A stretch of DNA of 64,000 nt from Anaeramoeba flamelloides. Lineage: Eukaryota; Metamonada; Anaeramoebidae. A program made the translations under genes and the position numbers. Positions 53,803 through 64,000 of this stretch are shown here, piece by piece; position 1 is the stretch's first letter, and each line of letters opens with the position of its first letter. The notes under the pieces are model-generated. The model saw only the letters and a list, made by a program, of their open reading frames with translations. It was not told the DNA's origin and made no database searches. The stretch covers positions 8,308,001-8,372,000 of the forward strand of contig JANTQA010000023.1 of the NCBI GenBank assembly GCA_027625915.1. The letters run 5' to 3'.

Positions 53803-55624
53803 ATGAACCAGCTGCCGCTTTCAACACTAGAATTAGCAAATGAGATCAATAAAAGCAACCAAATCACGAAGGTCTTTTTTGAGGATCAAACTTTTCAAGG
53901 GTTTTTGCTTTCTCATAAAGTCCAAACCAAATTTATTGTGAATAAAGTGATTAACAAATTTAAGAACAATAACCCGTACATTAACCAATGCTGTTTATAT
54001 ATCCGCTCCAGCGATTTTTTTTTTCCACTCAAGAACGACGACACTCCAATTGTGTGGATGACAAACGAAGGTTCGTTGTCTTCGCAGCTTTATTTGTTTT
54101 TTGGGAAACAAACAATCAAATTACAAATGATCTCGATCAACATACACTTTGAATCTGCAACGGGAAAGAAATCGCGTTTTTTGTTTGAGTTAAAGAAAAA
54201 ATGTAAAGTCAAGACCATTCTTCAAAAGGCTTCCTATAGAATTCAAAAAGAACAAAAAAACCTTACACTGTTTACTCAGTTTAAAAGACTCGGTAATAAA
54301 AATTTTCATCAACGACACAAAGCTAAAAAATAACACAAAACTAAAAAAAAAAAAAAAAAACGAATAATCCATTGAAATTTGTCTGATGAACAATACTGTG
54401 TTCTCAAAATGCTTTCCTCTTTCTTGTATCCACTTTTCAAAAAAACCTTATTTTTTTTTCTCTCACCCAATAGGGCAATTAAAACAAAAAAAAGTTGAGA
54501 AAGACGAAAGATTAATCAAAATCTTGAAAGAGTCCATGTCAAACACAGGGTTTGTCTTATTAATTAAAGAACACGATCCTGAATTAGAAGCCAAAAAAAC
54601 AAAACAAAACTTTCGAAAATTTAAAATCGATCGACGAGTCAAATTTGACTTTGACAAATTAACAAAAAACATTGAGAAAAACTCAAAAAAAATTGATCAG
54701 ATCGGGGTTGATCAACAGCCCAATTCTTCAAATTTGATCAACTTGTGTGGTAGTGGCAGTGAAAATGAAAACGAAAACGAAGATAACGAAACCTCCATTA
54801 GTGAGATCCCTTCTTCAGATTTGGAAAATTTTTTTGAAAACGAAGAATTGAATGACCCAATTCCAGAGAACGAATCATCAAGCAAAGTTATTTCTGAACA
54901 AAAAACATTACCAATCAAGAAAGAGATAATTTTTGAAATACCAAGCGATAGATTTTTGAATCCAAAATTGCAAAAAACAGAAAACAACTTTAAAAATGAT
55001 AATAAGAACAAGAGTGTGAGTGCTAGTCTGAGTAAGGACGAGGGTGAGAATAAGAACGAGAATAAGAATAAGAATAAGAATTGGAATTGGAATAGGAATA
55101 GGAATAGGAATTGGAATGTAAATAAGGAAAGGAATGAGAATGTGAATGTGAATGTGAAAGAGAATGAAAATGAGGATAAGAATACGAAAGAGAATAAGAA
55201 TTGGAATAGGAATAGGAATAGGAACAAGAATTGGAATGTCAATAAGGAAAGGAATGAGAATGTGAATGAGAATGTGAATGAGAACAAGAACAAGACTAAG
55301 AATACGAAAGAGAATAAGAATTGGAATAGGAATAGGAATAGGAACAAGAATTGGAATGTCAATAAGGAAAGGAATGAGAATAAGAACGAGAATAAGAACA
55401 AGACTAAGAATTGGAATACTAATTGGAATGATAATGGAAATGAGAACAAGAATGAGAAAAATGAGAAAAAAAATATTGATCACAGCAATAATTATAATGA
55501 CAATAGAGATTTGGCATTCAATGAGAAAATCAATGAACCAAAACCAAAAAAAAAAATGTCTTATCTTGAAAAATTTTCAAAAAAAAAATATATTCCACAA
55601 AATACCTCAAATTATAAAAATTGA
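53803..55624 (+). CDS. protein with RA/ubiquitin-like N-terminus and Asn-rich repeat region
   Basis: Exons 53803..54292 and 54474..55624 (donor GTAATA, acceptor CCAATAG, split Gly codon) give 546 residues. Residues about 20-85 read ITKVFFEDQTFQGFLLSHK onward to FFPLKNDDTPIVW. This follows the Ras-association/ubiquitin-superfold pattern: a first strand with FxDxT, a helix with a VxxKF-like end, and a closing LKxDDxP. A similar second unit may begin near IKLQMISINIHF. The middle carries acidic low-complexity sequence. About residues 215-370 are XN dipeptides (KN, RN, WN, EN, VN) with an internal repeat of 40 residues. The C-terminus has a short ordered-looking motif, MSYLEKFSKKKYIP. Binding to a small GTPase is a fold-based guess; no enzyme domain is present. 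Several antisense frames in the repeat are artefacts of its composition. Confidence 0.7.
55069..55460 (+). repeat. coding hexanucleotide repeat with 120-bp tandem duplication
   Basis: The sequence is a drifting AATNNG/AATAAG hexamer array. Blocks near 55189 and 55309 are almost identical over more than 80 bases and lie exactly 120 bases apart, encoding NWNRNRNRNKNWNVNKERNE twice. No stop codon occurs in several frames on either strand. Confidence 0.85.
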
Positions 55625-56179
55625 GTGACTAATTGGATTTATTTTTTTAAATTGTCAATCAAATCAATAACTAAATAAAAATATTTTTTTTTTGTTTTTG
55701 TTTAGTTTCTTAATTTTTCCAATTTTTTGTCAATAAAGATAAACCTAAAATAAAGCAATTGAAAAAAAAAATGAATAACAAAAAAAAAAAATTCAGAGCC
55801 GGTGTGCCATTAAATTATAAAATTTGTCAACTTTTAGGTAATTACCTTTGAAGTTTTTTTCTATTAACTTTTTTTAAAATGACCCTAGTAATATTGTTTA
55901 CAATAAAGTAATTATTTTTTAAAAAATTACAATGTAATATAGTATTTTCAATCAACAACTCCCTTTTTGATATAATATATCCTAAAAAACAATATTATTT
56001 TATTAAACATTAATTTTTGAACATTTTCTATTCAATAAAATAATCTCAAAACAACTTTTATTAAAAAAAAAATAAACACCTTGAGTATCCAACCCTCATG
56101 AAATTTGAAAAGTAAAATAAAATAAAATAAAAATATTGTTGACAAGTGATGTTAAGGTGTTGATAAAATTGAAATAAAT

Positions 56180-57519
56180 AGAGGATTTGGAGATATCTTT
56201 TTCAATCAACAGTAAGGTTTTAAAAACTAAGTTAAAGATTATAAAATTGCAATAAAGTTTAAAAAATTGTATTAAACGATAATATTTAAAAAATCGCTAA
56301 ATTAGAGGAAATCGCGTTAATAGATAATATCGTGATAATTTCACAAATTGAGATAATATAGAATATCGAGATATTGTCGAAATATGACAAATCGTGATGT
56401 TCTAAACTTCGTGATAATTGTCATAAAACAATGATAAAAAATAAATTTCAATTTAATATTTGATGGCTTTTTACATATTCTTGGATATTTTAAAAAGAAA
56501 AAGTTAGGTTGATCAAAAAAACAGATCTTCCATTAAATTATTTTAAAACAACAAAAAAGAGTTTTGAATCAAATCAAGGATCAGATCATGAACGTTTTAT
56601 TGTATTTTGTTTTGATTTGGGTTAGCAAACTGATAGATCCATTTGCTCGATAACAATAATAAACAAAAACACAAGCCACAATTTACCGGTCTATCAATGT
56701 ACATTAAATTTCGATAAATAAAAAAACCTTCAAAAAGTTACAATTCTTTACACATGAAAAGAACTTATTCCTTCTGTTAAATCGTTTTCTTTATTCCAAT
56801 CAAGTTTAATGGTGATTGAGTAACTTTCTAAAAGCAACTTCATTCAACGAGAAATACAATCTTCGATTATAAAGATTTTTTGTAAAGCGTTTTTTCTTTT
56901 TCTTATTCTTCTTCTCAATTCTTTGGATTGTGCAGAAAACACAAATAGAGTTTTTCAGTTTTTTTTTTTTTTTGATCAATAACGATATTAAGAAAGAGAA
57001 TTCATATTTCTTCTTCTTTTTTTTTTATTCAACTTGTAAAGGTTATAACTTGTATTAGGAAAAAACACAGATTTATTAGAGATTTGAATACATTTTTTTT
57101 GAATTTGTTATTATTTGTTTGATAATAAAATTTATTTGATTGTAAAATATCCACAGGTTTAAAAAAAATGAAATGATTTTTTTTAATATATAACATCTAA
57201 TACATTTTTCAAAAAATTTAAATCTTCCAATCCTTTGAAACACTTGTAGACAATTTCAACACTTTCAAACACGTTCTATCATTTTTAAAAGTCTTAAAGC
57301 TTTGTAAAAATCACAACAATTTGTTTGTAGAAGTCAAGAGAATTTTTTTAAGGTGATTTCAAAATAATAATTTTTCTTTTTTTCGATTTTCTTTTTTATG
57401 GTGAGATTTATTTTTTTTGTGATATTTTGTCATAACGTGATGGACAAAAACGATTTTAGAACATATAATTGCATTTTTATTGATAATATAAAGATAATCC
57501 GTGTTATCATCAAAACCTC
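56180..57519. mobile_element. ATCGCGAT-ended element, copy 2 (1.34 kb)
   Basis: The ends are AGAGGATTTGGAGATATC and GTTATCATCAAAACCTC. AAT occurs immediately outside each end, a possible 3-base target duplication. The end repeats here are decayed (AATCGCGTTA, ATCGTGATA). The interior matches copies 1 and 3: GATCAGATCATGAACGTTTT and TTTTGATTTGGGTTAGC. Confidence 0.75.
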
Positions 57520-57833
57520 AAATAAAATCCAAATTAAATATTTTATTAACAAATATGATTTATTAACTTGTTAATTGTTCTAGAACACATTGATATAATT
57601 GTTTAATTGTAACCAAATTCAATCATTTAAAGGTGATTTCTTAGTTGAAAGAATGTAAATAACAATTCTAATCTGCCCAGAAAAAAAAAAACCTTTATTT
57701 GTATTCTACAAAAAATCTATCCGGTTTAAGGGTTATAATAGAAATAAAATTTTCGTTTTCCTCACTTTGTATTAGATATTTTTTATCAATAATACTTATT
57801 TATTGTAAAAAATAAAGTTAATACCTTCACTTC

Positions 57834-58021
57834 CATTTTTAAGATACAAACTTTCAAGGAAATTTAAGGCACATAAAAATATCAAATTAATGTACATTTT
57901 TTAGAATTTTTTTTTACACATATTATTTTAATAGATTTTGAATTTTGTGCCTTAATTCGAGAATTTTTTTTGTTCCTTAAATTTCCTTGAAAGTTTATGT
58001 CTTAATAAGTTGAACTGACTG
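57834..58021. mobile_element. 194-bp MITE family, copy 2
   Basis: It is bounded by TA. The right end TAAGTTGAACTGACTG matches the 33769 family, and both inner arms carry AAATTTAAGGCACA-like sequence. The left end has diverged. Confidence 0.7.
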
Positions 58022-59057
58022 TATTAATTTTTTATAACGGAAGGATTAAGAATATTTGATTTAAAAAATAATGAAAACTATGTAATCTGTAAAAAAATAA
58101 GATTATAACTGTAAATTAAATGATAATTTGAAAAAATAAACATTTCAGTTCAAATTTATTTTCCTAATATTTTAATACAAAAAAATCCAAATTGATAAAA
58201 ATGAATCTCGAAATTAATAAATACAAATTATTTGATATTAATTTGTAGATTAAAAATTATGAAAATTAAAATTAAAATATCAATTCTGATACAACATAAA
58301 AATTATGATCTGGTTAAATAGTTTTTAATTGTTAGTAAAAAATAAAGTATACATGTTTATTAGTTTATTACTATTTAATAGAATTATTCTATTGTAACAA
58401 TTATAGTTTTTAAAATTTGAAAAAATTTGAAATTTTTAAATAAAAAGTTAATATAAAAATTTACCAATAATATAAAATATATACAATATATTCTAACAAG
58501 AAAATAAATTCATTAATAAACAAAATTAATAATCTTTATAATTATAAAAAATGATTTATCAATAAAAATATACATATTATATGAAAATTAAAAATCTAAA
58601 TAAAAAAAAAACAAATAAAACCGGTAAAAATAATAACTCATTCATTTTTTATTTTGTAATTGTATTTATTGATCAATATTAACAGAATTGAAAGGATAAA
58701 CAGTATTCTAATTATGGATTATACACTATTCCCATATTAAAAATTTTAAAATAATCTTCTTTTAAATAATTTTTTTCCTTAATATAAATACTTTTGAAAT
58801 AAAACTGTTTTTTTTTTTTGTTAACGAACGATAAAATGAGATACTTTTGAATCCTTTCAGAATAATTTGATATAAAATAATTGAATGAAAAATTTAAAAA
58901 GATGAAATTTATCTGTAAATAAACTCAAAAAGAATTTTTGTTAAATACCTGAATATACCGATTTATTTATTTATTTATTTTTACATTACTTGTTTTGGTC
59001 TTGAATTCATTATAATAAAGATAGAACAAAAGAAAAGCAAATTGATGTGATAATATA
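58022..59057. other. intergenic AT-rich DNA
   Basis: Nothing recognisable apart from four tandem TTTA units near 58963. Confidence 0.5.
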
Positions 59058-59256
59058 CCAGTTCCACTTTTAAGGCACAAACTTTATATGAAAATTAATT
59101 CACAAAAAATATTTTCAAATTAATACACAGAATTCAGATACATATAATTTGATTTGTAAAAAAAAAAATTCTGAATCTTTTACCTTTTTTAATTTGAGAT
59201 TTTTTTTTTTGTGACTTAAATTTTGTTAAAAGTGTGTGTTTTAAAAGTAAAAATGA
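59058..59256. mobile_element. 194-bp MITE family, copy 3
   Basis: The left end CCAGTTCCACTTTTAAGGCA matches the family's right arm in inverse; the right arm is decayed. It lies within ten bases of the 1.3-kb element that follows. Confidence 0.65.
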
Positions 59257-59263
59257 ATATAAT

Positions 59264-60541
59264 AGAGGTTTTGATGATAACATATATTATCATGATATTA
59301 ACAATAAAATTGCAATAATATTAAAAAAATCGTGATTAGTCTTACTTTATCACGAAAAATCATAAAATCGCGATAAACAACATTATCGCGATATTCATAT
59401 TATCGCGAAAAAATGAAAAATTATTATTTTCATTTCATTTTTAAAAAAAATCTCTTGACTTTTACAAATTCTTGAGATTTTTACAACACTTTCCCCTTTA
59501 ATAATGTCAGAAAGTGTTTGTAAAGGTTGTGAACTGTCTTCAAGGGTTTGAAAATTTTGAAAGACAGAAAACTTTTATTAAGTGAATGAGTTTGGTTTGT
59601 TGTGGAAAAAAATTTTATTCTTTTCATTTTTTTTTTTTAACAAAATATAAAATCTCAAACAAATTTTATTATCAAACTAATAATTACCCATCTCATCAAT
59701 ACACTTAAATATTAATTATGTGTTTTTTCTTAAAATGGAGTTGTTACCTTCACAATTTTAAATAGCCAAAAAGAATAAAGAATAATTTGACTTCTTATTG
59801 GTGATCGATCAAACAAAAACCTCTAAGAAATTCTAATTGTGTTTTCTGTCCAATACAAAGACATGAGTAGAAAAAGAAGAAGAAGACAAGAACTGTATAA
59901 AAAATCTCAATAATTGATGATCATCTGGCAAGGCTGTTGTGAAATCTTTTGAAGAGTTATCCAACTCCTTTTAGCTTTCTTAGAAAAAATGAAAATATTG
60001 TAACCCAAGAAAACATTCTTTAAAGAAAAGATTAAGGGTTGGTTATTTTAGAAGCTAATTATTCAAAGCAATTTCCAACACCACCATTAACTGAAAAAAT
60101 ATTTATTTCTATTTATTTCTTATTGTTGTTGATCTTAAAGGATCGATCGGTTTGTCAATCAAATAAAATGAAAACACAACAAAACTCTTTGATCTGATCC
60201 TTGATTGGATCAAGTATCTTTTTTGTTGTTTTTTCAAAAGAATGACTTTTTGTCACCTAATCTATTTTTTGATCAAAAAAAATTTTTTTATTCAAAATAT
60301 TTCTCAATTAGCCCAAAAACCCATCAACTATTTTATATCGCGATTAAAAATTAATCGCGAAATTTTGGCATTTATCACGATTTTTTAATAATTATAGCGA
60401 TTTTATAGAATATGGCGATTTGTTATATTATCACGATAATATTGAATTATCGCGATTTTCTGATATATCGCGATTTGATGAAAATTATCGCGATTTTTGT
60501 AACTTTATCGTGAATTATAGCATGTTATTATCAAAACCTCT
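59264..60541. mobile_element. ATCGCGAT-ended element, copy 3, reverse orientation (1,278 bp)
   Basis: The ends AGAGGTTTTGATGATAACAT and ATGTTATTATCAAAACCTCT are near-perfect inverted repeats. AAT lies on each side (59261..59263 and 60542..60544). About three TCGCGA motifs sit near the left end and five near the right. The interior is the reverse complement of copies 1 and 2 (AAGGATCGATCGGTTTGTCA). This is the best-preserved copy and defines the family ends. No coding capacity is seen. Confidence 0.85.
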
Positions 60542-60982
60542 AATGATTTTTTAAAATTTAAACTAGTATACTTTCACTGATTAACTTTTTTCACTTCTAA
60601 TATTTGTAAGTCATTTCGGATTCTTATTAGGCTTCATGTAAGCCAAATTTCAAAATTATCGGCAAACTTTTTCTTTATTATTTTTTTCTTTTTTCATTTG
60701 TCTTTCAAAAAATACAGTGATTATACTACATTTTTATTTATTAATCTATATTGGCTATGGTCTCTAAAAAATTTAGTAAAATACCTTATTATTCAAAAAA
60801 AACCACAATTAAACTAATTTTTTTTCTGATGAAAAATCTGCCCCGATTTTTGAAATTAAGCTTATATCAAAACAAAAAATTTAAAGATGAATGATAACAA
60901 TTTAAGAATTCAAGGTTCTCTTTCTTTGAAATTTTCATTTGGATCAAAAAAAAGAAAAACTAGTGTACATTTTTTCTTATTA

Positions 60983-61457
60983 CAGTAGAGTAAATAACCC
61001 GTGTTTTTTATTTTAACTCATTACTAAAATTTAACTAATGCAAAAAATATTGGCGAACTCTAGAAATAAAAGAAACAAATCCATGGGATGAAAACTGTAT
61101 ATAAGCAAGAAATAGGGTTCTTTAAATAAATTTTAAAAAAGAATTATGAAGATACTGAAAGATTAAAATGTAGTTTTTTTTCATAAAAAATGAGCAAAAT
61201 TTTATTTTTTGAATTTTTATAAAAAAATCATTTAATCTCAGAAATTTCGTAAATATGACTAAATTTTTAAAACAAAAGCATTTAATATTATTGATCCATT
61301 TCGGTTAATCAAAGATCTAACCTCAAAAGTCAATTTAATTCCGAACCAAGAATATAAATGTGTCTTCTTATCTTCAAATACCAAAAAGTAAAAAAAAACA
61401 CGAGTTAAATTTTTGTAATGGACTAAAGGTTGTCAACACCGGTTATTTACACCACTG
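60983..61457. mobile_element. TA-flanked MITE (CAGTGGTGTAAATAACC type, 475 bp)
   Basis: The ends CAGTAGAGTAAATAACCCGT and ACCGGTTATTTACACCACTG are inverted repeats, between TA dinucleotides. The arms continue to AAAATTTAAC/GTTAAATTTT, about 55 bp. This fits a Tc1/mariner-derived MITE. No other copy is in the window. Confidence 0.8.
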
Positions 61458-61821
61458 TAATTATCTAATGCAAACTGTAAAAAAAAGTCTTAAATTATCC
61501 TCAATAATATTTAGTATAGTTCTTTAAGAGTAATTAGAACTAGGAGAAAAAGAAAAAAATTTATCTCCAATTAAAACACAATTTTAATTCAGGAAAAATC
61601 TATGGATCATAAACCCCTTAAAAGATAATTCAAATTAACCCAATAAACTAAAATGTTTTTGAAGATTACACATCCAAAAACAATTCAAATTACTCTTCAA
61701 AAAATCAGTTTTTAAGAACAATCTTGAAACTGTAAATTAAGATCAACATAAATTTCTGAGATATTGAAATCATTTTGGTATCTTTTTCTTTTTTGAGGTA
61801 TTTTTTCTTTTATTAATTTAA

Positions 61822-63543
61822 ATGTTACAATACTTTGCTTTAAAGCAAATTGAAGACAAAAAAGAAGAAAAACAAACCAGTAGATCACCAAACAAAAACA
61901 CAACCCATGAACAAGAACACGAACAAGAAATAGATCTGAATTTGATCGATAAACAAAGAACAAAAATACAAAATAATAATAAAAAAAGAATTAATGGGAA
62001 GATCACAAACAAAAAAGAAAGCCTGAGGGTATTATATAATAATTCTTTAAAGAATAAGAATAACAAATTCCAAACAAACCCTGAAACACTTGAGTTATCA
62101 AAAACAATTGACGACAAATTAAGTTCAATTATTAATTCAATTAGCAACCTCAACATTTCAAATCTCGAAAGTAATAGCAGAAATTCATTAAACAGCATTA
62201 CCGAATCTGTCACCATTAAGCCTGATCTTCAATTGAGTTCAAAATTACTTGTGTCTCAAAAAGAAAAAGAACAAGAACAAGAAAAAGAACGAGAAAAAGA
62301 AAATAATAGTTTTGAAAAACAAAATGGTGTTCATTCACAAGACTACTTTTCTAATTCCCTCTCTTCTTTTAAGATCCCAAAGGCACCAAATTTGTCTTTA
62401 AAATTAAATGATGACATTTTTAAAAGAATTAACCCTTTACAAATCACAAAATCTAAAACAGAATCTGACTTATCAGAATCTTATGAATCCGAAGAATCTG
62501 AAGAATCCGATATATTACCCGAGAACGAAAGCACCGAAAATAGTCTAACAGAGACTGAAGAATTGTTTCAACAAAGGACTGATGAACCAATTCAAGATAT
62601 TAACATGATAGAAATATCATCTTCTTCAAGTGGAGAAATTCCAAACGAAATAACAATCAAAGGGAATCGAAAAAAAGTGTATCAACGGGGATCTGAAATT
62701 ATTGATCTAGATTTTGCAGAATTTGAAGATCTGCACACCAGCAAAAGAGAAACAACAAAAACTGAAAGGGAACTGAGTGTTGAAGATTTTATACCCAAAT
62801 TCGATGTGACATCATATTTTCAAAAAAAAAATCCAAATGGTGATTATTTCTTAACAAAGGAAAATTTACAAACAGTAGACTATGCCTTGCAAGGCTCATT
62901 AAACAAAAAATCACAAGAAATAGTATTATTTAAAAATTTTAACATTAATATCAAATTATCACATTTTAAATGCTTGAGGTATGGCGGGTGGTTAGAGGAT
63001 GTAGTTATCAATTTCTATTTGAATCTGATCAACGAACGAAGTCAAAGAATTAAATCTTATCCAAAAATATATTGTTTTAATTCCTTTTTTTATGAGTCCT
63101 ATAGCAAAAATGGCTATCAACGAGTTCGGCGATATACGAGGAAAGTCGATCTTTTTGAATATGATTTGATATTGATCCCCTTCCATTTGGGATCTCATTG
63201 GACTTTAGGCGTGATCGATTCCAAAAGGAAAATCTTCCGCTATCTTGATTCGATGTCTGGCAATAATTCTCTAAATTACACTTACTTAAATGTTATGAAA
63301 AGCTATTATTCCCAAGAGCATTTGGATAAAAAAAAGAGCAACATCGACCAAGAATTGAATCAAAGTTGGTCTTTTTATAAAGAATATGTTCCTCAACAAA
63401 ATAATTCCAACGATTGCGGGGTTTTTACTCTTCTATTTGCCGATTCCATTTCAGCTGAAAACGATTTTTGGTTTTCTTGTAAAGATATGAAACGTTTAAG
63501 GAAAAGAATAATCTTTGAAATTTTGATTCAATTCAAATTTTGA
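61822..63543 (+). CDS. Ulp1/SENP-family SUMO protease
   Basis: A single exon of 573 residues. The first 340 or so are low-complexity (Glu, Ser, Lys, Asn) with acidic patches. The C-terminal C48 peptidase domain starts near LRYGGWLEDVVINFYLNLIN, the conserved entry segment. The catalytic set is complete: His459 in GSHWTLGVID, Asp476 in FRYLDSMSG, Gln526 in PQQNNSNDCG and Cys532 in the same motif. The family cleaves SUMO precursors and removes SUMO from proteins, usually in or at the nucleus. A related possibility is a NEDD8 or viral-like C48 peptidase, but the QQxxxxDCG arrangement and the WLxDxxINFY segment fit Ulp1/SENP1 best. No intron is needed. The start at MLQYFALKQ is the first ATG of the frame. 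The gene is flanked by a MITE upstream and by a (TA)n tract and repeat downstream. Confidence 0.9.
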   Translation: MLQYFALKQIEDKKEEKQTSRSPNKNTTHEQEHEQEIDLNLIDKQRTKIQNNNKKRINGKITNKKESLRVLYNNSLKNKNNKFQTNPETLELSKTIDDKLSSIINSISNLNISNLESNSRNSLNSITESVTIKPDLQLSSKLLVSQKEKEQEQEKEREKENNSFEKQNGVHSQDYFSNSLSSFKIPKAPNLSLKLNDDIFKRINPLQITKSKTESDLSESYESEESEESDILPENESTENSLTETEELFQQRTDEPIQDINMIEISSSSSGEIPNEITIKGNRKKVYQRGSEIIDLDFAEFEDLHTSKRETTKTERELSVEDFIPKFDVTSYFQKKNPNGDYFLTKENLQTVDYALQGSLNKKSQEIVLFKNFNINIKLSHFKCLRYGGWLEDVVINFYLNLINERSQRIKSYPKIYCFNSFFYESYSKNGYQRVRRYTRKVDLFEYDLILIPFHLGSHWTLGVIDSKRKIFRYLDSMSGNNSLNYTYLNVMKSYYSQEHLDKKKSNIDQELNQSWSFYKEYVPQQNNSNDCGVFTLLFADSISAENDFWFSCKDMKRLRKRIIFEILIQFKF

Positions 63544-63651
63544 TATTTTTTATAAAATTGTCAAAACTATATGTTGGTATATCATTTTAAATAAAATAAT
63601 TTTTTTTTTTTCCTTTTTTTTGTTTTTTTTCTTTATTTTTCCGATACACAC

Positions 63652-63673
63652 ACACATATATATATATATATAC
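63652..63673 (+). repeat. (CA)n(TA)n microsatellite
   Basis: A few CA units run into about nine TA units, directly before the repeat that follows. Confidence 0.85.
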
Positions 63674-63674
63674 A

Positions 63675-64000
63675 ACCGTTCCAGCCCTACTGTGAAATCT
63701 ATGATAAACAGAAAATGAATTTTCTGTATCTCACACTTTCCTTTTTATGATTAAATTTTATGGTTATATGATAGTTATATTAAACCATGAAATTTTTTTA
63801 AAAGAACAAAAATTTCCAATAGAGAAAATATTATATTTTGAATTTTCGACTCCGAACTTTCTAAAGGATCAATAATTTTAAAAAATTTTCAGGTTTTTGG
63901 TGGATCCTTAATTTCGAAACACCTTAAAATCAGATGGAAAGACTATTTCAAAGTTATTATTAAATGAGATCATCAATCTTTAGAAACTTTGTTTTGGATT
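63675..64000. repeat. dispersed repeat, direct copy of 40755..41060, cut by window end
   Basis: Shared sequence includes GTGAAATCTATGATAAACAG, TTTTCAGGTTTTTGGTGGATCCTTAATTTC in sections, and GAACAAAAATTTCC. The other copy sits inside the 1.2-kb element at 40605..41806, but that element's left end is absent here, so this copy is 5'-truncated or joined at the (TA)n tract. Confidence 0.75.

Noticed and set aside
54712-55483. Antisense frames of 245 and 191 residues opposite the Asn-rich gene
   Set aside because: The hexanucleotide array has no stops in several frames; the translations are low-complexity Phe/Leu/Ile and have no protein-like features.

Overview
The window is very AT-rich eukaryotic nuclear DNA from a free-living protist. 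Genes are sparse and sit among long repeat-filled stretches. Spliceosomal introns are common and nearly all start with GTAA. Stop codons TAA and TGA both end recognisable proteins, which fits the standard genetic code. Proteins are rich in Lys, Asn, Glu and Ile. A SNARE of the NPSN type, a family known from plants and many protists but absent from animals and fungi, argues against an opisthokont. Introns of 4.6 to 6.1 kb argue against dictyostelids. An anaeramoebid-like amoeba is my best guess, from general resemblance only.

Layout. 1.4-3.9 kb: a Glu/Lys-rich protein with five PH-like repeats (+). 5.9-11.8 kb: the last two exons of an unidentified minus-strand gene, about 5.4 kb apart; a possible further minus-strand exon lies at 16.6 kb. 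16.7-20.3 kb: non-coding DNA with inverted-repeat transposons. 20.3-25.9 kb: an NPSN-type Qb-SNARE with a 4.6 kb second intron. 29.6-31.7 kb: two ribosomal protein genes in tandem, eL28 and uS9. 37.5-47.3 kb: cytoplasmic dynein light intermediate chain in five exons, with a 6.1 kb second intron that holds a LINE relic and several DNA transposon remnants. 53.8-55.6 kb: a two-exon protein with an RA/ubiquitin-like N-terminus and a long Asn-rich hexanucleotide-repeat region. 61.8-63.5 kb: a single-exon Ulp1/SENP-type SUMO protease.

The rest is dominated by non-autonomous inverted-repeat elements. At least eight families can be recognised by comparing copies inside the window. They include a TTAA-flanked 551/552-bp family, a TA-flanked 194-bp family, a TAA-flanked family of about 415 bp, a TAAACTC-ended family, and a family of about 1.3 kb whose ends are packed with the palindrome ATCGCGAT. 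A LINE relic in the dynein intron carries three short double-hairpin insertions.

The genes are unrelated housekeeping functions (translation, membrane fusion, dynein transport, SUMO removal) and do not form a cluster. I saw no convincing new multi-gene system. The most interesting items are the double-hairpin insertions, the ATCGCGAT elements, the distant LIC exon carrying the adaptor-binding helix, and the split minus-strand gene. Repeat boundaries come from reading copies side by side by eye and may be off by some bases.
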